Program-made: the position numbers and the translations under genes
Part shown: piece by piece, positions 1 through 8,333 of the stretch
Layout of the letters: each line of letters begins with the position of its first letter
How positions within the stretch are numbered: the stretch's first letter is position 1
NCBI GenBank assembly: GCA_029240815.1
Contig: JARDZO010000052.1
Span: 1-23,613, forward strand
Direction: 5' to 3'
Length of the DNA: 23,613 bases
DNA from: Brevibacillus sp.
GTDB lineage: Bacteria; Bacillota; Bacilli; Brevibacillales; Brevibacillaceae
Notes under the pieces: model-generated
Seen by the model: only the letters and a program-made list of their open reading frames with translations
Database searches by the model: none
Told to the model about the DNA's origin: nothing

Positions 1-39
1 CAGCGTCGTCATGTCCATGCCCGGATTCTTCCCTGACAT
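1..39 (-). CDS. Possible start of an unidentified minus-strand gene (partial)
   Basis: Reading leftwards, an ATG at 39-37 is preceded by a GAGGTG ribosome binding site (51-46) with a 6-nt spacer. It opens 13 codons (MSGKNPGMDMTTL) that run off the left edge without a stop. The good site spacing is the only support. The fragment is too short to assign a family, and it could be a chance reading frame. Confidence 0.35.
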   Translation of the reverse strand, partial: MSGKNPGMDMTTL

Positions 40-159
40 GTCGCTCACCTCGTTAATTGATGGTCTCTCGGTATAATCTCATCTCCTTTATCACTATGGT
101 CAACTTCCTGTTGATATAAATATACATCACGAGGGATATTCCTGTAAAGGAATGTTTAT

Positions 160-200
160 AAAAATAAAATGGCACCGGTTCAGTGCCGATGCCATTTTAT
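160..200 (-). terminator. Rho-independent terminator of the YcdB-type gene
   Basis: A perfect 11-bp inverted repeat (164-174 with 190-200) encloses a 15-nt loop that can form an alternative inner GGCAC/GTGCC stem. On the minus strand it is followed by a U-rich tail. It lies 33 nt past the stop codon of the gene at 234-1727. The remainder of 1-233 shows nothing else I can support. Confidence 0.85.
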
Positions 201-233
201 CTTCCGGACGTTTCCCAGGTTTTTTTTTGCATC

Positions 234-1727
234 CTATTGATTATAAGCAGAGACAATACCCGAAATGGCATTTACATAACGAGCATGCGCGGTAATGGAA
301 GCTACGTAAGCCAATATCGGCTCATCAGACTGCTGATCCTTGAAGACGTAGTTTAGTTCGGGCTCAAGTGCTTTCAGCCATTGTTTTTTTGCTTCATCAG
401 CAGATATGACGGCTGGGGTAGCAGCGGTAGAGAGAGTATACGCTCTTGTGGTAGCGGAGGTCATGACGTTGCCCCGCAGGTCTAACGAGAGAGCGATGAT
501 CGGTTTGGCTGTTCGAACTCCATTTATGCTTGGGTAGAGTTCCAATCTGTATTTGTTGGAAAGGTGTTTCATTTGGCCAGGTTCGGCGTAAGTCTCTCGA
601 AGGAGGTAATCGCCTTCCCTCAGCGGGATAAATTGCTCGATGAAGTCGAGAGCCTTTTTCTTAGCGTCTGCTACTGTTGTAAGTGTAGAATCGCGTTCAC
701 TATTCAAGTTTTCCGATTCGACGGAGAGCAGCTCTCCGGTTTTCTCATTGACTCGAATGACTAACGTCTGTTTTCCGTTGTTAACTGTATGTATGGAAAG
801 TGTCGTTTCATCCGGATGGCTCTCTCGTCGGTTGGATGCAGACAGCCCATCCGGATGTAAGCCAAAAAAGGACTGCGCCATGATTTTTACGGTCTCGGAT
901 GAAATAGTCTGTTCTGTAGTAGTTGCTCCGACGGTAAAGCTGGAGTCTACAAGCGGATATGCAGCTGCAAATGCGTCACCTGTTTTTGCATCGATAGAGG
1001 AATACGGCAGCGCGACATATTGATACGATCCTTGCTCATCGTCGTAAGCGAGTTCGAGCTTGATTTGGTTGCTGAAGGCCCGTTTAGCCTGTTCCGGTGA
1101 AAGGATGTCTGCTTTGGCAGGAAGGAACCGCTCGTCGATGGTTGTATCAAGTCGATGATAGGAAGAAATGTTGCCAGCTGAATTGACGAGGATACGGCCG
1201 ACAGACTTTTGGACAGGAATATCCTTCATAATCGGATATACGGGTACTTCAGCCATAGATTCGAAAGCAGCCGTGGCTTGCTTGGCTGCGGTGAATTTTT
1301 CACCGATTACTGATTCGACGAAGTCTGCGGCTGTACTTACAGCATTTTCGAGATCAGCAGATTTACTTTTTTGTCCATTCCCCCAAGCTGTTGTCAACTG
1401 AGTCAGTTTATTATCCTTTTCTGAAAAGAACAAACTGACGGATGAGGGAACTCGATTGGTATGGTTGGAGTCCACTGCGTTGTTGCTAAGCGTGACCTGC
1501 CAGTCACCGGAATGGGAGCGCTGCGGGTTTACGGTAATGTCACTCATGCCAAAGTATTCAACCGTCAGTTTCACGGTACGCTTGACACTGGGTGGGGCAG
1601 TCTTCAGTACTTCCTCATAGCTGTTGGTGGAGGTGAGGGCAGCAGCTTTGGGCAGTGAAGCCACAGGGAGTGTAGCGAGTAAGCAAGAACAGAGCACGAC
1701 GCCCACGGCATTGCGTAATGGTTTCAC
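234..1727 (-). CDS. Secreted YcdB/YcdC-domain protein
   Basis: A 497-aa exported protein. Residues 1-30 form a signal peptide: a basic start (MKPLRN), a hydrophobic core, and an Ala-rich end (PKAAA) suited to signal peptidase I. I see no lipobox, SLH or LPXTG anchor, so it is probably released or loosely held outside the membrane. The mature part has two stretches resembling the repeated PepSY-like YcdB/YcdC module (about 35-190 and 300-470), with patterns such as EKTGELLSVE and ADAKKKALDFIEQF. The molecular function of this family is not settled. The start is GTG at 1727-1725, placed behind an AGGAGAG site. An ATG one base upstream is in another frame and stops at once. The gene stands alone with its own terminator and is divergent from the ABC-F gene. 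The family call comes from sequence pattern only. Confidence 0.75.
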   Translation of the reverse strand: MKPLRNAVGVVLCSCLLATLPVASLPKAAALTSTNSYEEVLKTAPPSVKRTVKLTVEYFGMSDITVNPQRSHSGDWQVTLSNNAVDSNHTNRVPSSVSLFFSEKDNKLTQLTTAWGNGQKSKSADLENAVSTAADFVESVIGEKFTAAKQATAAFESMAEVPVYPIMKDIPVQKSVGRILVNSAGNISSYHRLDTTIDERFLPAKADILSPEQAKRAFSNQIKLELAYDDEQGSYQYVALPYSSIDAKTGDAFAAAYPLVDSSFTVGATTTEQTISSETVKIMAQSFFGLHPDGLSASNRRESHPDETTLSIHTVNNGKQTLVIRVNEKTGELLSVESENLNSERDSTLTTVADAKKKALDFIEQFIPLREGDYLLRETYAEPGQMKHLSNKYRLELYPSINGVRTAKPIIALSLDLRGNVMTSATTRAYTLSTAATPAVISADEAKKQWLKALEPELNYVFKDQQSDEPILAYVASITAHARYVNAISGIVSAYNQ

Positions 1728-1953
1728 ATCTATCTCTCCTTTTAGGAAAATCGGAAAACGGGACCACTAGGTGATATCCTGATTTTACCATAAAGATATG
1801 AATAATCCATTTGTTTCCAATTGTTCCGTCAGACGAAATATCTCGTGCGCACAATTTTGCGTGTTCCTCCCTAGAGCTTCCTCGAAAAACATGTTACCAT
1901 CGGATATAGCATTCATTTGCATCCAGGCAAATAGAAAAGTACAGGTGACTACC

Positions 1954-3867
1954 ATGCAAATATTATCTGTTGAGAACCTCTCCAAGAGCTATGGAGAGAA
2001 AGTACTGTTCGATAACATTTCCTTTCATATCGCCGAGCAGCAGCGAATTGGTTTGATCGGTGTGAATGGCACCGGGAAGTCCTCGCTGTTGAAAATCATC
2101 GCGGGGCTCGACACTGCCGATAGCGGAAAGCTCGTGCACGCCAACCGGTTCCACGTCGAGTACTTGCCACAGAATCCGAGCTTTGATGAAGATTCCTCCA
2201 TTCTAGACCAGGTTTTTTACGGCGACTCCCCCTTGATCCAGCTTTTGCGCGAATACGAAGAAGCATTGGCTGATCTGCAGACATCTCCAGACGACGAGAA
2301 GAAGCAATCGCGCGTCTTTTCATTACAGAGTAAGATGGACGCAGCAGATGCTTGGGAGAGCAATACGCAGGCGAAAATGATATTGACACAGCTCGGTTTG
2401 CACGATTTTACCCAAAAGGTGAGCGAGCTGTCTGGTGGGCAGAGAAAACGGGTAGCGATGGCGCGGGCTCTGATCCAACCGGCTGACCTGTTGATTTTGG
2501 ATGAGCCGACTAACCATATTGACAATGAAACGGTGGAGTGGCTGGAGGAGTATTTATCCCGTTATAAAGGCGCATTGCTGCTCGTGACGCATGACCGTTA
2601 TTTCCTGGATCGCGTGACAAACCGGACTTTTGAATTAGATGGCGGCAAGCTCTACAGCTACGAAGGCAACTACGCGACGTTTTTGGAGAAAAAGGCAGAA
2701 CGGGAAGAAAATGAAGCGGCGGCAGAGAGCAAACGACAAAATCTGTTGCGCCGGGAATTAGCGTGGCTGAGACGTGGAGCAAAGGCGCGGACGACCAAGC
2801 AAAAGGCGCGTGTAGGGCGGGCTGAGGAGTTGCGCGATCGTGCCGTAGAAGGTCAGGCAGCCAAAATGGATATGGCGCTGGGAGCAAGTCGATTAGGCAA
2901 AAAGGTCATCGAGCTGGAAAAGATCAGTAAGGCTTATGGCGACCGCAAGCTCATTCAAGACTTCAGCTACATCGTTCTGCCTGGAGACCGTATCGGTATT
3001 ATCGGTCCAAACGGCAGCGGAAAATCCACTCTGCTCAACATGCTGGCAGGAAGACTGGAGCCGGATGAAGGAACGATCGATGTGGGCCAGACAGTAAAGA
3101 TCGCCTACTACACGCAAGATAGCGTAGAAATGAATGAAAAATTGCGCGTGATTGAGTATGTAAAAGAAGCGGCAGAAGTCATCCATACCAGCAGCGGGGA
3201 AGCAATTACGGCCTCGCAGATGCTGGAGCGTTTTCTCTTTTCGCCGCACATGCAGTATACCCCGATCTCCAGGCTTTCCGGTGGGGAGCGTCGCCGACTT
3301 TATTTACTCCGTACATTGATGGGCGAGCCGAACGTGCTGTTTCTGGATGAGCCGACTAACGATCTGGATATCCAGACACTCAGTATTCTGGAAGACTATC
3401 TGGAGCAATTTCCTGGGGCAGTCATTACCGTTTCTCATGACCGTTACTTCCTGGATCGGACCGTTGACCACTTGTTTGCCTTTGAAGGCAAGGGCAAAAT
3501 TCGCCACTTTACGGGTAATTACTCTGAGTATCTGGATGAGCGACGAGAAGAAAAGGCAGCTCCCGTACCGGCAGCCTCGGAAACAAACGACAAGAGTGAG
3601 AGCAGCAATGCCAACCGTGGGAACAACCGCACGAAAAAGCTCTCCTACAAAGATCAAAAGGAATGGGATGAGATCGAAGGAAAGATCGCTTCGCTGGAAG
3701 AGCGCAGCGTCAAGCTGAAGGAAGAGATCGCAGCTTCTGGAAGCGACTACGGAAAAGTGGAGAAGCTGTACGCTGAAGAACAACAGGTAGCATCTGCGCT
3801 CGAAGCTGCAATCGAGCGCTGGGCAGAGCTCTCTGCGATGATCGAAGAACTGGAACAAGGAAAGTGA
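1954..3867 (+). CDS. ABC-F family ATPase, Uup/YfmR type (translation factor)
   Basis: A 637-aa soluble protein with two ABC ATPase domains and no membrane segments, typical of ABC-F proteins that act at the ribosomal E site. Domain 1 has Walker A GVNGTGKS (36-43), LSGGQ (159-163), LILDEP (180-185) and a THDR switch (212-215). Domain 2 has Walker A GPNGSGKS (351-358), LSGGE (441-445), the DEP Glu at 466 and SHDR (494-497). Between them is the basic linker with ELAWLRRGAKARTTKQKAR (about 268-286), the part that contacts P-site tRNA in this family. A charged tail (about 540-565) leads to a C-terminal coiled coil (566-635). That coiled coil and the length fit Uup/YfmR; B. subtilis YfmR relieves stalling at difficult peptide sequences. 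The start is ATG 1954 behind AGGTGA (1943-1948). The frame stays open for 52 codons upstream, but the family's MxILxVENLSKSYG start supports this choice. A resistance-type ABC-F is less likely. Confidence 0.93.
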   Translation: MQILSVENLSKSYGEKVLFDNISFHIAEQQRIGLIGVNGTGKSSLLKIIAGLDTADSGKLVHANRFHVEYLPQNPSFDEDSSILDQVFYGDSPLIQLLREYEEALADLQTSPDDEKKQSRVFSLQSKMDAADAWESNTQAKMILTQLGLHDFTQKVSELSGGQRKRVAMARALIQPADLLILDEPTNHIDNETVEWLEEYLSRYKGALLLVTHDRYFLDRVTNRTFELDGGKLYSYEGNYATFLEKKAEREENEAAAESKRQNLLRRELAWLRRGAKARTTKQKARVGRAEELRDRAVEGQAAKMDMALGASRLGKKVIELEKISKAYGDRKLIQDFSYIVLPGDRIGIIGPNGSGKSTLLNMLAGRLEPDEGTIDVGQTVKIAYYTQDSVEMNEKLRVIEYVKEAAEVIHTSSGEAITASQMLERFLFSPHMQYTPISRLSGGERRRLYLLRTLMGEPNVLFLDEPTNDLDIQTLSILEDYLEQFPGAVITVSHDRYFLDRTVDHLFAFEGKGKIRHFTGNYSEYLDERREEKAAPVPAASETNDKSESSNANRGNNRTKKLSYKDQKEWDEIEGKIASLEERSVKLKEEIAASGSDYGKVEKLYAEEQQVASALEAAIERWAELSAMIEELEQGK

Positions 3868-3877
3868 GTTTTTCCCA

Positions 3878-3915
3878 CCCCTAAATGAGAGAGAACGTCT
3901 CGTTTGGGGGTTTTT
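3878..3915 (+). terminator. Terminator of the ABC-F gene
   Basis: A 13-bp stem (3878-3890 with 3898-3910, two positions G-U) with a 7-nt loop is followed by TTTTT. It starts 10 nt after the stop codon. It also shows that the next gene cannot start at the upstream in-frame ATG at 3885, which is inside the stem. Confidence 0.9.
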
Positions 3916-3947
3916 CATGTATACTTTTTTCAGGGGAGCGTGATCTG

Positions 3948-4469
3948 ATGGTAATAGAGATGAATCGGGAGCGGTTTGAAGGGATGCAAACAGAACTGGT
4001 TGGTCGAGCGTGTATCGAACCGATCTTGCATGCGTTGAGGGGAAAAGACCCGTCTGTAAAGGCGCAGACGTATCAGCAATTGACGTTGGGGCAGCGGGCC
4101 TTGTTCATGTTTCACGTGATGCATGATCATGCGTACCCATCCGTCACCGAGTTTGCGGGTTGGATCGCCTATACTCGCCAGGAGTTCTCGTACTGGATCG
4201 GCATTCAAGCCGGACTGCGTTTCTTTGGTCAGGAGGACCTGCTCCGCATCATCGAAGAAGTGATTGATGTTTTGGAAGAAAGAAATCAACGTCTGGGTAA
4301 GTCAATGGCTGATTTTACTGTACTTGACCTAGATGGTGATGTCCACCTCGTCGAACAAATGAGCCGTCTCTATGAGTTGTACCAACGCCAGATCCCGCAT
4401 ACGCTACTAGACATCGGCATGTACGTTCGCCGCCACCCTAGTGAATTTGTGTATTGGGAGTCCCAATAA
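3948..4469 (+). CDS. Hypothetical protein, helical, 173 aa
   Basis: I do not recognise this family with certainty. The start is ATG 3948 behind AGGGGAG (3932-3938, 9-nt spacer); the earlier in-frame ATG at 3885 lies in the preceding terminator. The product is 173 aa, acidic, predicted mostly alpha-helical and soluble, with no signal peptide or membrane segment. Features that may be conserved are an aromatic and His-rich centre (FMFHVMHDHAYPSVTEFAGW, about 51-70) and a Leu/Ile/Glu-rich helix (LLRIIEEVIDVLEERN, about 93-108). The layout loosely recalls DUF4375/DMP19-like proteins, but this is a weak impression. It appears monocistronic: a terminator precedes it and a 111-nt gap follows. Confidence 0.75.
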   Translation: MVIEMNRERFEGMQTELVGRACIEPILHALRGKDPSVKAQTYQQLTLGQRALFMFHVMHDHAYPSVTEFAGWIAYTRQEFSYWIGIQAGLRFFGQEDLLRIIEEVIDVLEERNQRLGKSMADFTVLDLDGDVHLVEQMSRLYELYQRQIPHTLLDIGMYVRRHPSEFVYWESQ

Positions 4470-4580
4470 GTCCCTTCTGTGGTTCCAATCTCTGTGTGTG
4501 TAGCCAGTAATTGTGGCTGTGAAATGGCAACGGGGTTCTGTAGACTTAAGTAGATCACTTAGTAGAGGAGTCGCTGTCGT

Positions 4581-4808
4581 TTGCCTGCCTACAAGTTGGA
4601 CCCGGAATGGGTAATGGCTTATTTAGCCCAGCAAGAAGAGAAGCTCGCGGTAGAGCTTCAACCCGATCAAAGAGATGCAGTTATGAACAAGATAAGGGAA
4701 CTGACGTTGTCTATCATGTACAAGCAAGCCAGAAGATATCTGGTGTATTTTGAGTCTAGTGAAGAAGAAGCGGAAACAACGGATGAAAAGAATTCACGGC
4801 TCATGTGA
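4581..4808 (+). CDS. Small hypothetical protein, 75 aa
   Basis: A 75-aa charged protein begins at TTG 4581 behind GAGGAG (4565-4570, 10-nt spacer). The TTG start makes it less certain, but the frame ends 5 nt before a very good terminator, which supports a real gene. The sequence is amphipathic helical (DPEWVMAYLAQQEEKLAVEL) with an acidic tail (SSEEEAETTDEK) and no cysteines, signal peptide or membrane segment. I do not recognise a family. It faces the L,D-transpeptidase gene tail to tail. Confidence 0.6.
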   Translation: MPAYKLDPEWVMAYLAQQEEKLAVELQPDQRDAVMNKIRELTLSIMYKQARRYLVYFESSEEEAETTDEKNSRLM

Positions 4809-4813
4809 AAATG

Positions 4814-4843
4814 GCCCGCCTCGGGTAGTAGAGGCGGGCTTTT
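4814..4843 (+). terminator. Terminator after the 75-aa gene
   Basis: A perfect 9-bp GC-rich stem GCCCGCCTC/GAGGCGGGC (4814-4822, 4831-4839) has an 8-nt loop and is followed by TTTTGCTTTT. On the minus strand the stem is followed only by CATTTTC, so it may act weakly for the convergent L,D-transpeptidase gene. Confidence 0.9.
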
Positions 4844-4901
4844 GCTTTTCATCCGGGCATGCATTCCGTGCACCTCATAGGGGTATAAATCGGGAGTTCG
4901 C

Positions 4902-5267
4902 CTACTTGGCTCTGATTTTGACAGGTGTGCCTATTGGGACGAGGCTGGCTAGCGTATTCACATCTCGATTGAACATGCGAATGCAGCCGTGGGACACGTA
5001 CTTGCCGATGGAGGAAGGATTGTTGGTGCCGTGTATACCATAGTGAGGCTTGCTCAATCCGAGCCAATATGTGCCGAAAACACTCAAGGGACCGCCGGGG
5101 TAGGAATCGGGATTAGGTACTTTATTTACAATGGTAAAGTCGCCATGTGGAGTTGAGGTTGCTATTTTACCCAAAGCGACTGGAAAGGAACGGACCAACC
5201 GAGGACCATCAAACAGATCCAGACGCAGGTTTGCGATTGATATGCGAATGTTAAAAGCCGGCATCAT
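4902..5267 (-). CDS. L,D-transpeptidase (YkuD domain), minimal form
   Basis: A 121-aa protein that is almost only a YkuD catalytic domain. L,D-transpeptidases make 3-3 peptidoglycan crosslinks or attach proteins, using a Cys that attacks L-centres of tetrapeptide stems. Visible are the conserved YGIHGT (His79) and the catalytic SHGCIRM (His93, Cys95, Arg97). There is no LysM domain and no signal peptide, so export is not explained by the sequence; short unsecreted-looking forms are common in spore formers. Start: a GAGAGG site (5278-5273) is followed by ATG at 5267 (5-nt spacer) and ATG at 5264 (8-nt spacer), and either is possible. A GTG at 5273 overlaps the binding site and is rejected. The family has N-terminal wall-binding domains in B. 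subtilis YkuD that are absent here. Confidence 0.92.
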   Translation of the reverse strand: MMPAFNIRISIANLRLDLFDGPRLVRSFPVALGKIATSTPHGDFTIVNKVPNPDSYPGGPLSVFGTYWLGLSKPHYGIHGTNNPSSIGKYVSHGCIRMFNRDVNTLASLVPIGTPVKIRAK

Positions 5268-5349
5268 CGTCACCTCTCAAGGGATGATCTGGATATCGTT
5301 CTACCCTATCCTATGTGAGTGGTAAACAGCCGTACCTGTGCTGCAGATT

Positions 5350-5631
5350 TTAGCGTGCACCGAAATCAAGTGAATACTTGTCGGGATAGCGCAGGCCGTC
5401 TCGATAAAACAAGGTTCGCACCCACGCGTACATGCGCAAAGGGATTGAAGGAAAGACGATGGCCAGCTGGCCTTTTTCCAAAATAGGCAAGTCTAATGGA
5501 GATTGAATTTCGTACGGAACACCTTCCTGGTCGAGCTGCAGCTTGTATTTGTGGGCTTCACTCCAGCTGACGGGATAATAAAAAGATCTTTCCATTTCAT
5601 CCAACACCTTTCCGTGCTTCACTACTACCAT
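5350..5631 (-). CDS. Hypothetical protein, about 93 aa, start uncertain
   Basis: A small protein of no family I recognise. The frame extends upstream to 5682, but that part overlaps the pirin terminator, so translation must begin later. Candidates are ATG 5646 (no binding site), ATG 5631 (weak GGGA, chosen here) and ATG 5595 (AAAGGTG about 9 nt upstream). The core reads like a small alpha/beta fold: SFYYPVSWSEAHKYKLQLDQEGVPYEI, then LAIVFPSIPLRMYAWVRTLFYR. There is no signal peptide, no clear membrane span and no cysteines. It ends at TAA 5352-5350; no clear terminator follows before the L,D-transpeptidase gene 76 nt on, so the two may share a transcript. Confidence 0.55.
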   Translation of the reverse strand: MVVVKHGKVLDEMERSFYYPVSWSEAHKYKLQLDQEGVPYEIQSPLDLPILEKGQLAIVFPSIPLRMYAWVRTLFYRDGLRYPDKYSLDFGAR

Positions 5632-5652
5632 TGTATGCGATCCCATTGAGAT

Positions 5653-5696
5653 AAAAAAAGAAAACGCAGCCCATTGGAGCAAAAATAGGCTGCGTT
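5653..5696 (-). terminator. Terminator of the pirin gene
   Basis: A perfect 9-bp stem AACGCAGCC/GGCTGCGTT (5688-5696 and 5663-5671 on the plus strand) is followed on the minus strand by TTTTCTTTTTTT. It lies 35 nt beyond the pirin stop codon and fixes the upper limit for the start of the next gene. Confidence 0.85.
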
Positions 5697-5730
5697 ACTA
5701 TCAAAAAAATTGGTTCTCAGAATGGGAACG

Positions 5731-6432
5731 TTATGGTAAATCAATCAGCATGAAATAAGCATTGCTCTTCGCGTTGATCTCTACGCTAGTCGTCGTTGTG
5801 ATGCGAGCGGCATCCCGTGTTTCGAGGGAGGTATCCGAATTGAGCAGGAGTTCCCCTTCCATGACGAAAATGTACGTGCGTCTATGGATGTTTTGTTCAA
5901 AAGAAATCGTCTGTCCGGCCTCCAAGCGAGAGAGGTACAGCGTCAGGTCTTGATGGATTTTGGCAATCTCTTCGCCACCTTCCCTCGATACGACAGGGAG
6001 TAGTTGGTTGACCAGTTTCGCTGGATCGTACGCTTTTTGCTCGTAAGAAGGCGTCAGTCCATATTCGGCGGGCTCAAACCAGAGCTGCAAGAACTTTACA
6101 TCTTCTGTAGCAGACGGATTCATCTCAGAGTGGACGACGCCTGTGCCCGCGCTCATTCGTTGTACCTCACCAGGGCGAACGACCTCCTGACGCCCCGTGC
6201 TGTCGCGATGGCCCAGCTGTCCTTGGAGGACGATAGAGACGATCTCCATTTCCCGGTGCGGGTGAGAGCCAAATCCGGTCTGGGGTGCTACACTGTCGTC
6301 ATTGAATACACGCAATGGTCCAAATCCCATATTGTCAGGATCATAGTAATCAGCAAAAGAAAAACTGAAGTTGCTTTTTAGCCAGCCGTGATCGGCAGTG
6401 TGACGGGATCCGGCTGTACGTACGTCAATCAT
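5731..6432 (-). CDS. Pirin family protein (YhhW-like bicupin)
   Basis: A 233-aa cytosolic bicupin. The N-terminal cupin carries the pirin metal site: His57 and His59 in GFGSHPHREMEI, then His101 and Glu103 in GTGVVHSEMNP. A second, degenerate cupin spans about 140-230. The length matches E. coli YhhW, a pirin with quercetin 2,3-dioxygenase activity; the natural substrate of bacterial pirins is usually unknown. All four ligands are present, so a metal-dependent dioxygenase activity is plausible but not shown. The start is ATG 6432 behind a strong GAGGAGG (7-nt spacer). It is transcribed alone, divergent from the DUF4931 gene. Confidence 0.93.
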   Translation of the reverse strand: MIDVRTAGSRHTADHGWLKSNFSFSFADYYDPDNMGFGPLRVFNDDSVAPQTGFGSHPHREMEIVSIVLQGQLGHRDSTGRQEVVRPGEVQRMSAGTGVVHSEMNPSATEDVKFLQLWFEPAEYGLTPSYEQKAYDPAKLVNQLLPVVSREGGEEIAKIHQDLTLYLSRLEAGQTISFEQNIHRRTYIFVMEGELLLNSDTSLETRDAARITTTTSVEINAKSNAYFMLIDLP

Positions 6433-6593
6433 GAGAGACCTCCTCGTAAAACTGGTTTCTATAGGCTATCGTAACGCTTATACTTACTTTTGTGAAGATA
6501 ATTACATAAAAACAGTACATAGAAAAAACGAAATGATTTTCACCCGATTTCCGTGTAAAGTGGAAGGAGGTGGCAATTAGGAGGGACACTCGG

Positions 6594-7352
6594 ATGACGC
6601 AGACTCATTTGCACTTTAACATGCATATTGGCAGAAAAAAACCGGAGAGCGTAATCAACCGGGAAAGCGCTTGTCCGTTTTGCGACACGAACAGCCTCAC
6701 AAATGTGCTGGAGCAGCGTGGGTCCATGATCTGGCTGATGAACAAATACCCCGTTTTACAGGATACATACCAGACCGTCTTGATTGAGTCGGATGATTGT
6801 GAAGGGGATTGGTCCCTCTATTCGAAGGAACATGTGCATGATCTGCTCGCATTTGGCGTAGAGAAATGGATGGGACTGGAAAACAGCGGAGAGTTTCAAT
6901 CCGTGCTCTTTTTCAAAAATCACGGCCCGTATTCAGGCGGGAGCATCCGCCACCCGCATATGCAAATTGTTGGCTTGAATGAATACGATTATCGCAGTCA
7001 AGTAAAGGAAAGTGATTTTGCTGGAATTCTCATCGATCGTGGACGGGGAGTGGATTGTACGCTGTCGACACATCCGCGGGCAGGCTTCTTTGAATACAAT
7101 GTGATTTTATCCGATTGGGACGGATTACCGAGAATGGCGGAATACCTGCAAATCTTGGCTCACTGGATCCTCAATCATGTCAATCGCCGCTGTCTGAGCT
7201 ACAATTTCTTCTTTTACCGGTGGGGGGAAAAGCTCATCGCAAAGGTGGTTCCCCGCTTCGTCACTTCACCCCTATACATAGGATACTCGATTCCGCAGGT
7301 CGCGAATAATCTGGACGAAATGGTTGCTGAAATGAAACGACATTATTTTTAG
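6594..7352 (+). CDS. DUF4931 protein, GalT/HIT-like nucleotidyltransferase fold
   Basis: A 252-aa protein of the HIT/GalT superfamily. A CPFC pair (Cys27, Cys30), typical of the structural zinc site of galactose-1-phosphate uridylyltransferases, is followed by NKYPVLQ (50-56) and the active-site motif RHPHMQIVG (His120, His122, Gln124), matching GalT HPHxQ. A nucleotidyl transfer or hydrolysis reaction through a uridylyl- or adenylyl-histidine is therefore plausible; the substrate is unknown. The start is ATG 6594 behind TAGGAGGG (6578-6585, 8-nt spacer). An upstream in-frame GTG at 6570 lies inside another AAGGAGGTG and lacks its own site. The gene is followed after 14 nt by the GNAT gene, so the two are probably co-transcribed. 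Confidence 0.85.
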   Translation: MTQTHLHFNMHIGRKKPESVINRESACPFCDTNSLTNVLEQRGSMIWLMNKYPVLQDTYQTVLIESDDCEGDWSLYSKEHVHDLLAFGVEKWMGLENSGEFQSVLFFKNHGPYSGGSIRHPHMQIVGLNEYDYRSQVKESDFAGILIDRGRGVDCTLSTHPRAGFFEYNVILSDWDGLPRMAEYLQILAHWILNHVNRRCLSYNFFFYRWGEKLIAKVVPRFVTSPLYIGYSIPQVANNLDEMVAEMKRHYF

Positions 7353-7366
7353 GGGGCTTTGAGCGA

Positions 7367-8227
7367 ATGGGATATGAGGTGCTAGGAAAGAACAAGCTGT
7401 CAGCAGAAGAACTGGCTGAGATAAAAGAATTGGTAACGCTTTGCAACGAGCATGACGGAATCGATCTCAAAGTGAATCCGGAAATGCTGGAGAAACGTTC
7501 AGGTGAGCATACCGAAGATTTCTTGTATTACGAGGACGACCAATTAATTGGGTTCTTAGGTCTGTACGTCTTTCATGGCGGAGAAGCGGAAGCGAGTGCC
7601 ATGGTTCATCCAAAGTATCGTCAAAAAGGCATTTTCCGCGCTTTGCAGACTAGAGCTGCTGAAGAATGCCGCAAAAGAGGCATTCCGCATCAATTGTTCA
7701 TCGTCCAAAGGGAGTCATTATCTGGAAAAGCATGCATGGAGCAAATCGAGGCAACGTATGATTTCTCGGAATATTGGATGGACTTTGATCCGACAAAGAC
7801 AACTGCCGCGCCTGCTGACATCCAGATGCGTGTTGCAGGCGAGGATGATATCGAGACCTTGATTTGGCTGAATGTACATGGCTTTCAGATGGAGGAAGAG
7901 CGTGCCCGTGAAATGAGCAAGAAAATGGATCAGGAGTCCAGCTCGACAACTTATCTACTTCTGGTTGATGAACAGCCAATCGGGAAACTCAGTACCAACA
8001 TCATTGAAGGAAAAGGGTTCATCTTTGGATTCTGTGTGCATCCAGATCATCAGGGAAAAGGGTACGGTCGCCGTGCGTTGGCAAAAGCCATCCATTTGAT
8101 CCGGGAAAGTGGCTACGAGGAAATGTCGCTGGAGGTCGCCAGCGAGAATAGCAGCGCATTGGGTCTATACGAATCGTGCGGCTTTGTCGTCAAGTCGGCA
8201 AACGATTATTACAAGCTGCCGCTGTAA
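7367..8227 (+). CDS. Tandem-GNAT N-acetyltransferase
   Basis: A 286-aa protein with two GNAT folds. In the first (about 1-145) motif A is VHPKYRQKGIFRA (80-92), where the usual RGxGxG/A loop is altered to RQKGIF. The second (about 152-286) has the canonical acetyl-CoA loop VHPDHQGKGYGRR (224-236) and a typical end, ENSSALGLYESCGF. By analogy with other double-GNAT enzymes, the C-terminal half probably binds acetyl-CoA and the N-terminal half may have lost activity. The substrate is unknown. The start is ATG 7367 behind AGGGGG (7351-7356), which overlaps the stop of the DUF4931 gene and suggests coupled translation. Confidence 0.9.
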   Translation: MGYEVLGKNKLSAEELAEIKELVTLCNEHDGIDLKVNPEMLEKRSGEHTEDFLYYEDDQLIGFLGLYVFHGGEAEASAMVHPKYRQKGIFRALQTRAAEECRKRGIPHQLFIVQRESLSGKACMEQIEATYDFSEYWMDFDPTKTTAAPADIQMRVAGEDDIETLIWLNVHGFQMEEERAREMSKKMDQESSSTTYLLLVDEQPIGKLSTNIIEGKGFIFGFCVHPDHQGKGYGRRALAKAIHLIRESGYEEMSLEVASENSSALGLYESCGFVVKSANDYYKLPL

Positions 8228-8333
8228 GTACGCAAACTGCTCACAGGTGCACGTCAGATTGGATATGAGGTCCGAATCCGTGCTACGATAAAGAAGATCT
8301 ACACAGGAGTGCGGAAAAAGGAGTGACTGAATC

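Noticed and set aside
72..77. TATAAT on the plus strand as a promoter
   Set aside because: There is no acceptable -35 at 16-18 nt and no plus-strand gene before 1954.
61..110. TTGACC on the minus strand as a promoter for the left-edge gene
   Set aside because: No -10 hexamer lies at a proper distance; the nearest TATACC is about 22 nt away.
6570..6593. GTG 6570 as start of the DUF4931 gene
   Set aside because: The GTG is inside an AAGGAGGTG sequence and has no upstream binding site; ATG 6594 has TAGGAGGG at 8 nt. The same reasoning rejects GTG 5273, GTG 13968 and GTG 14810.
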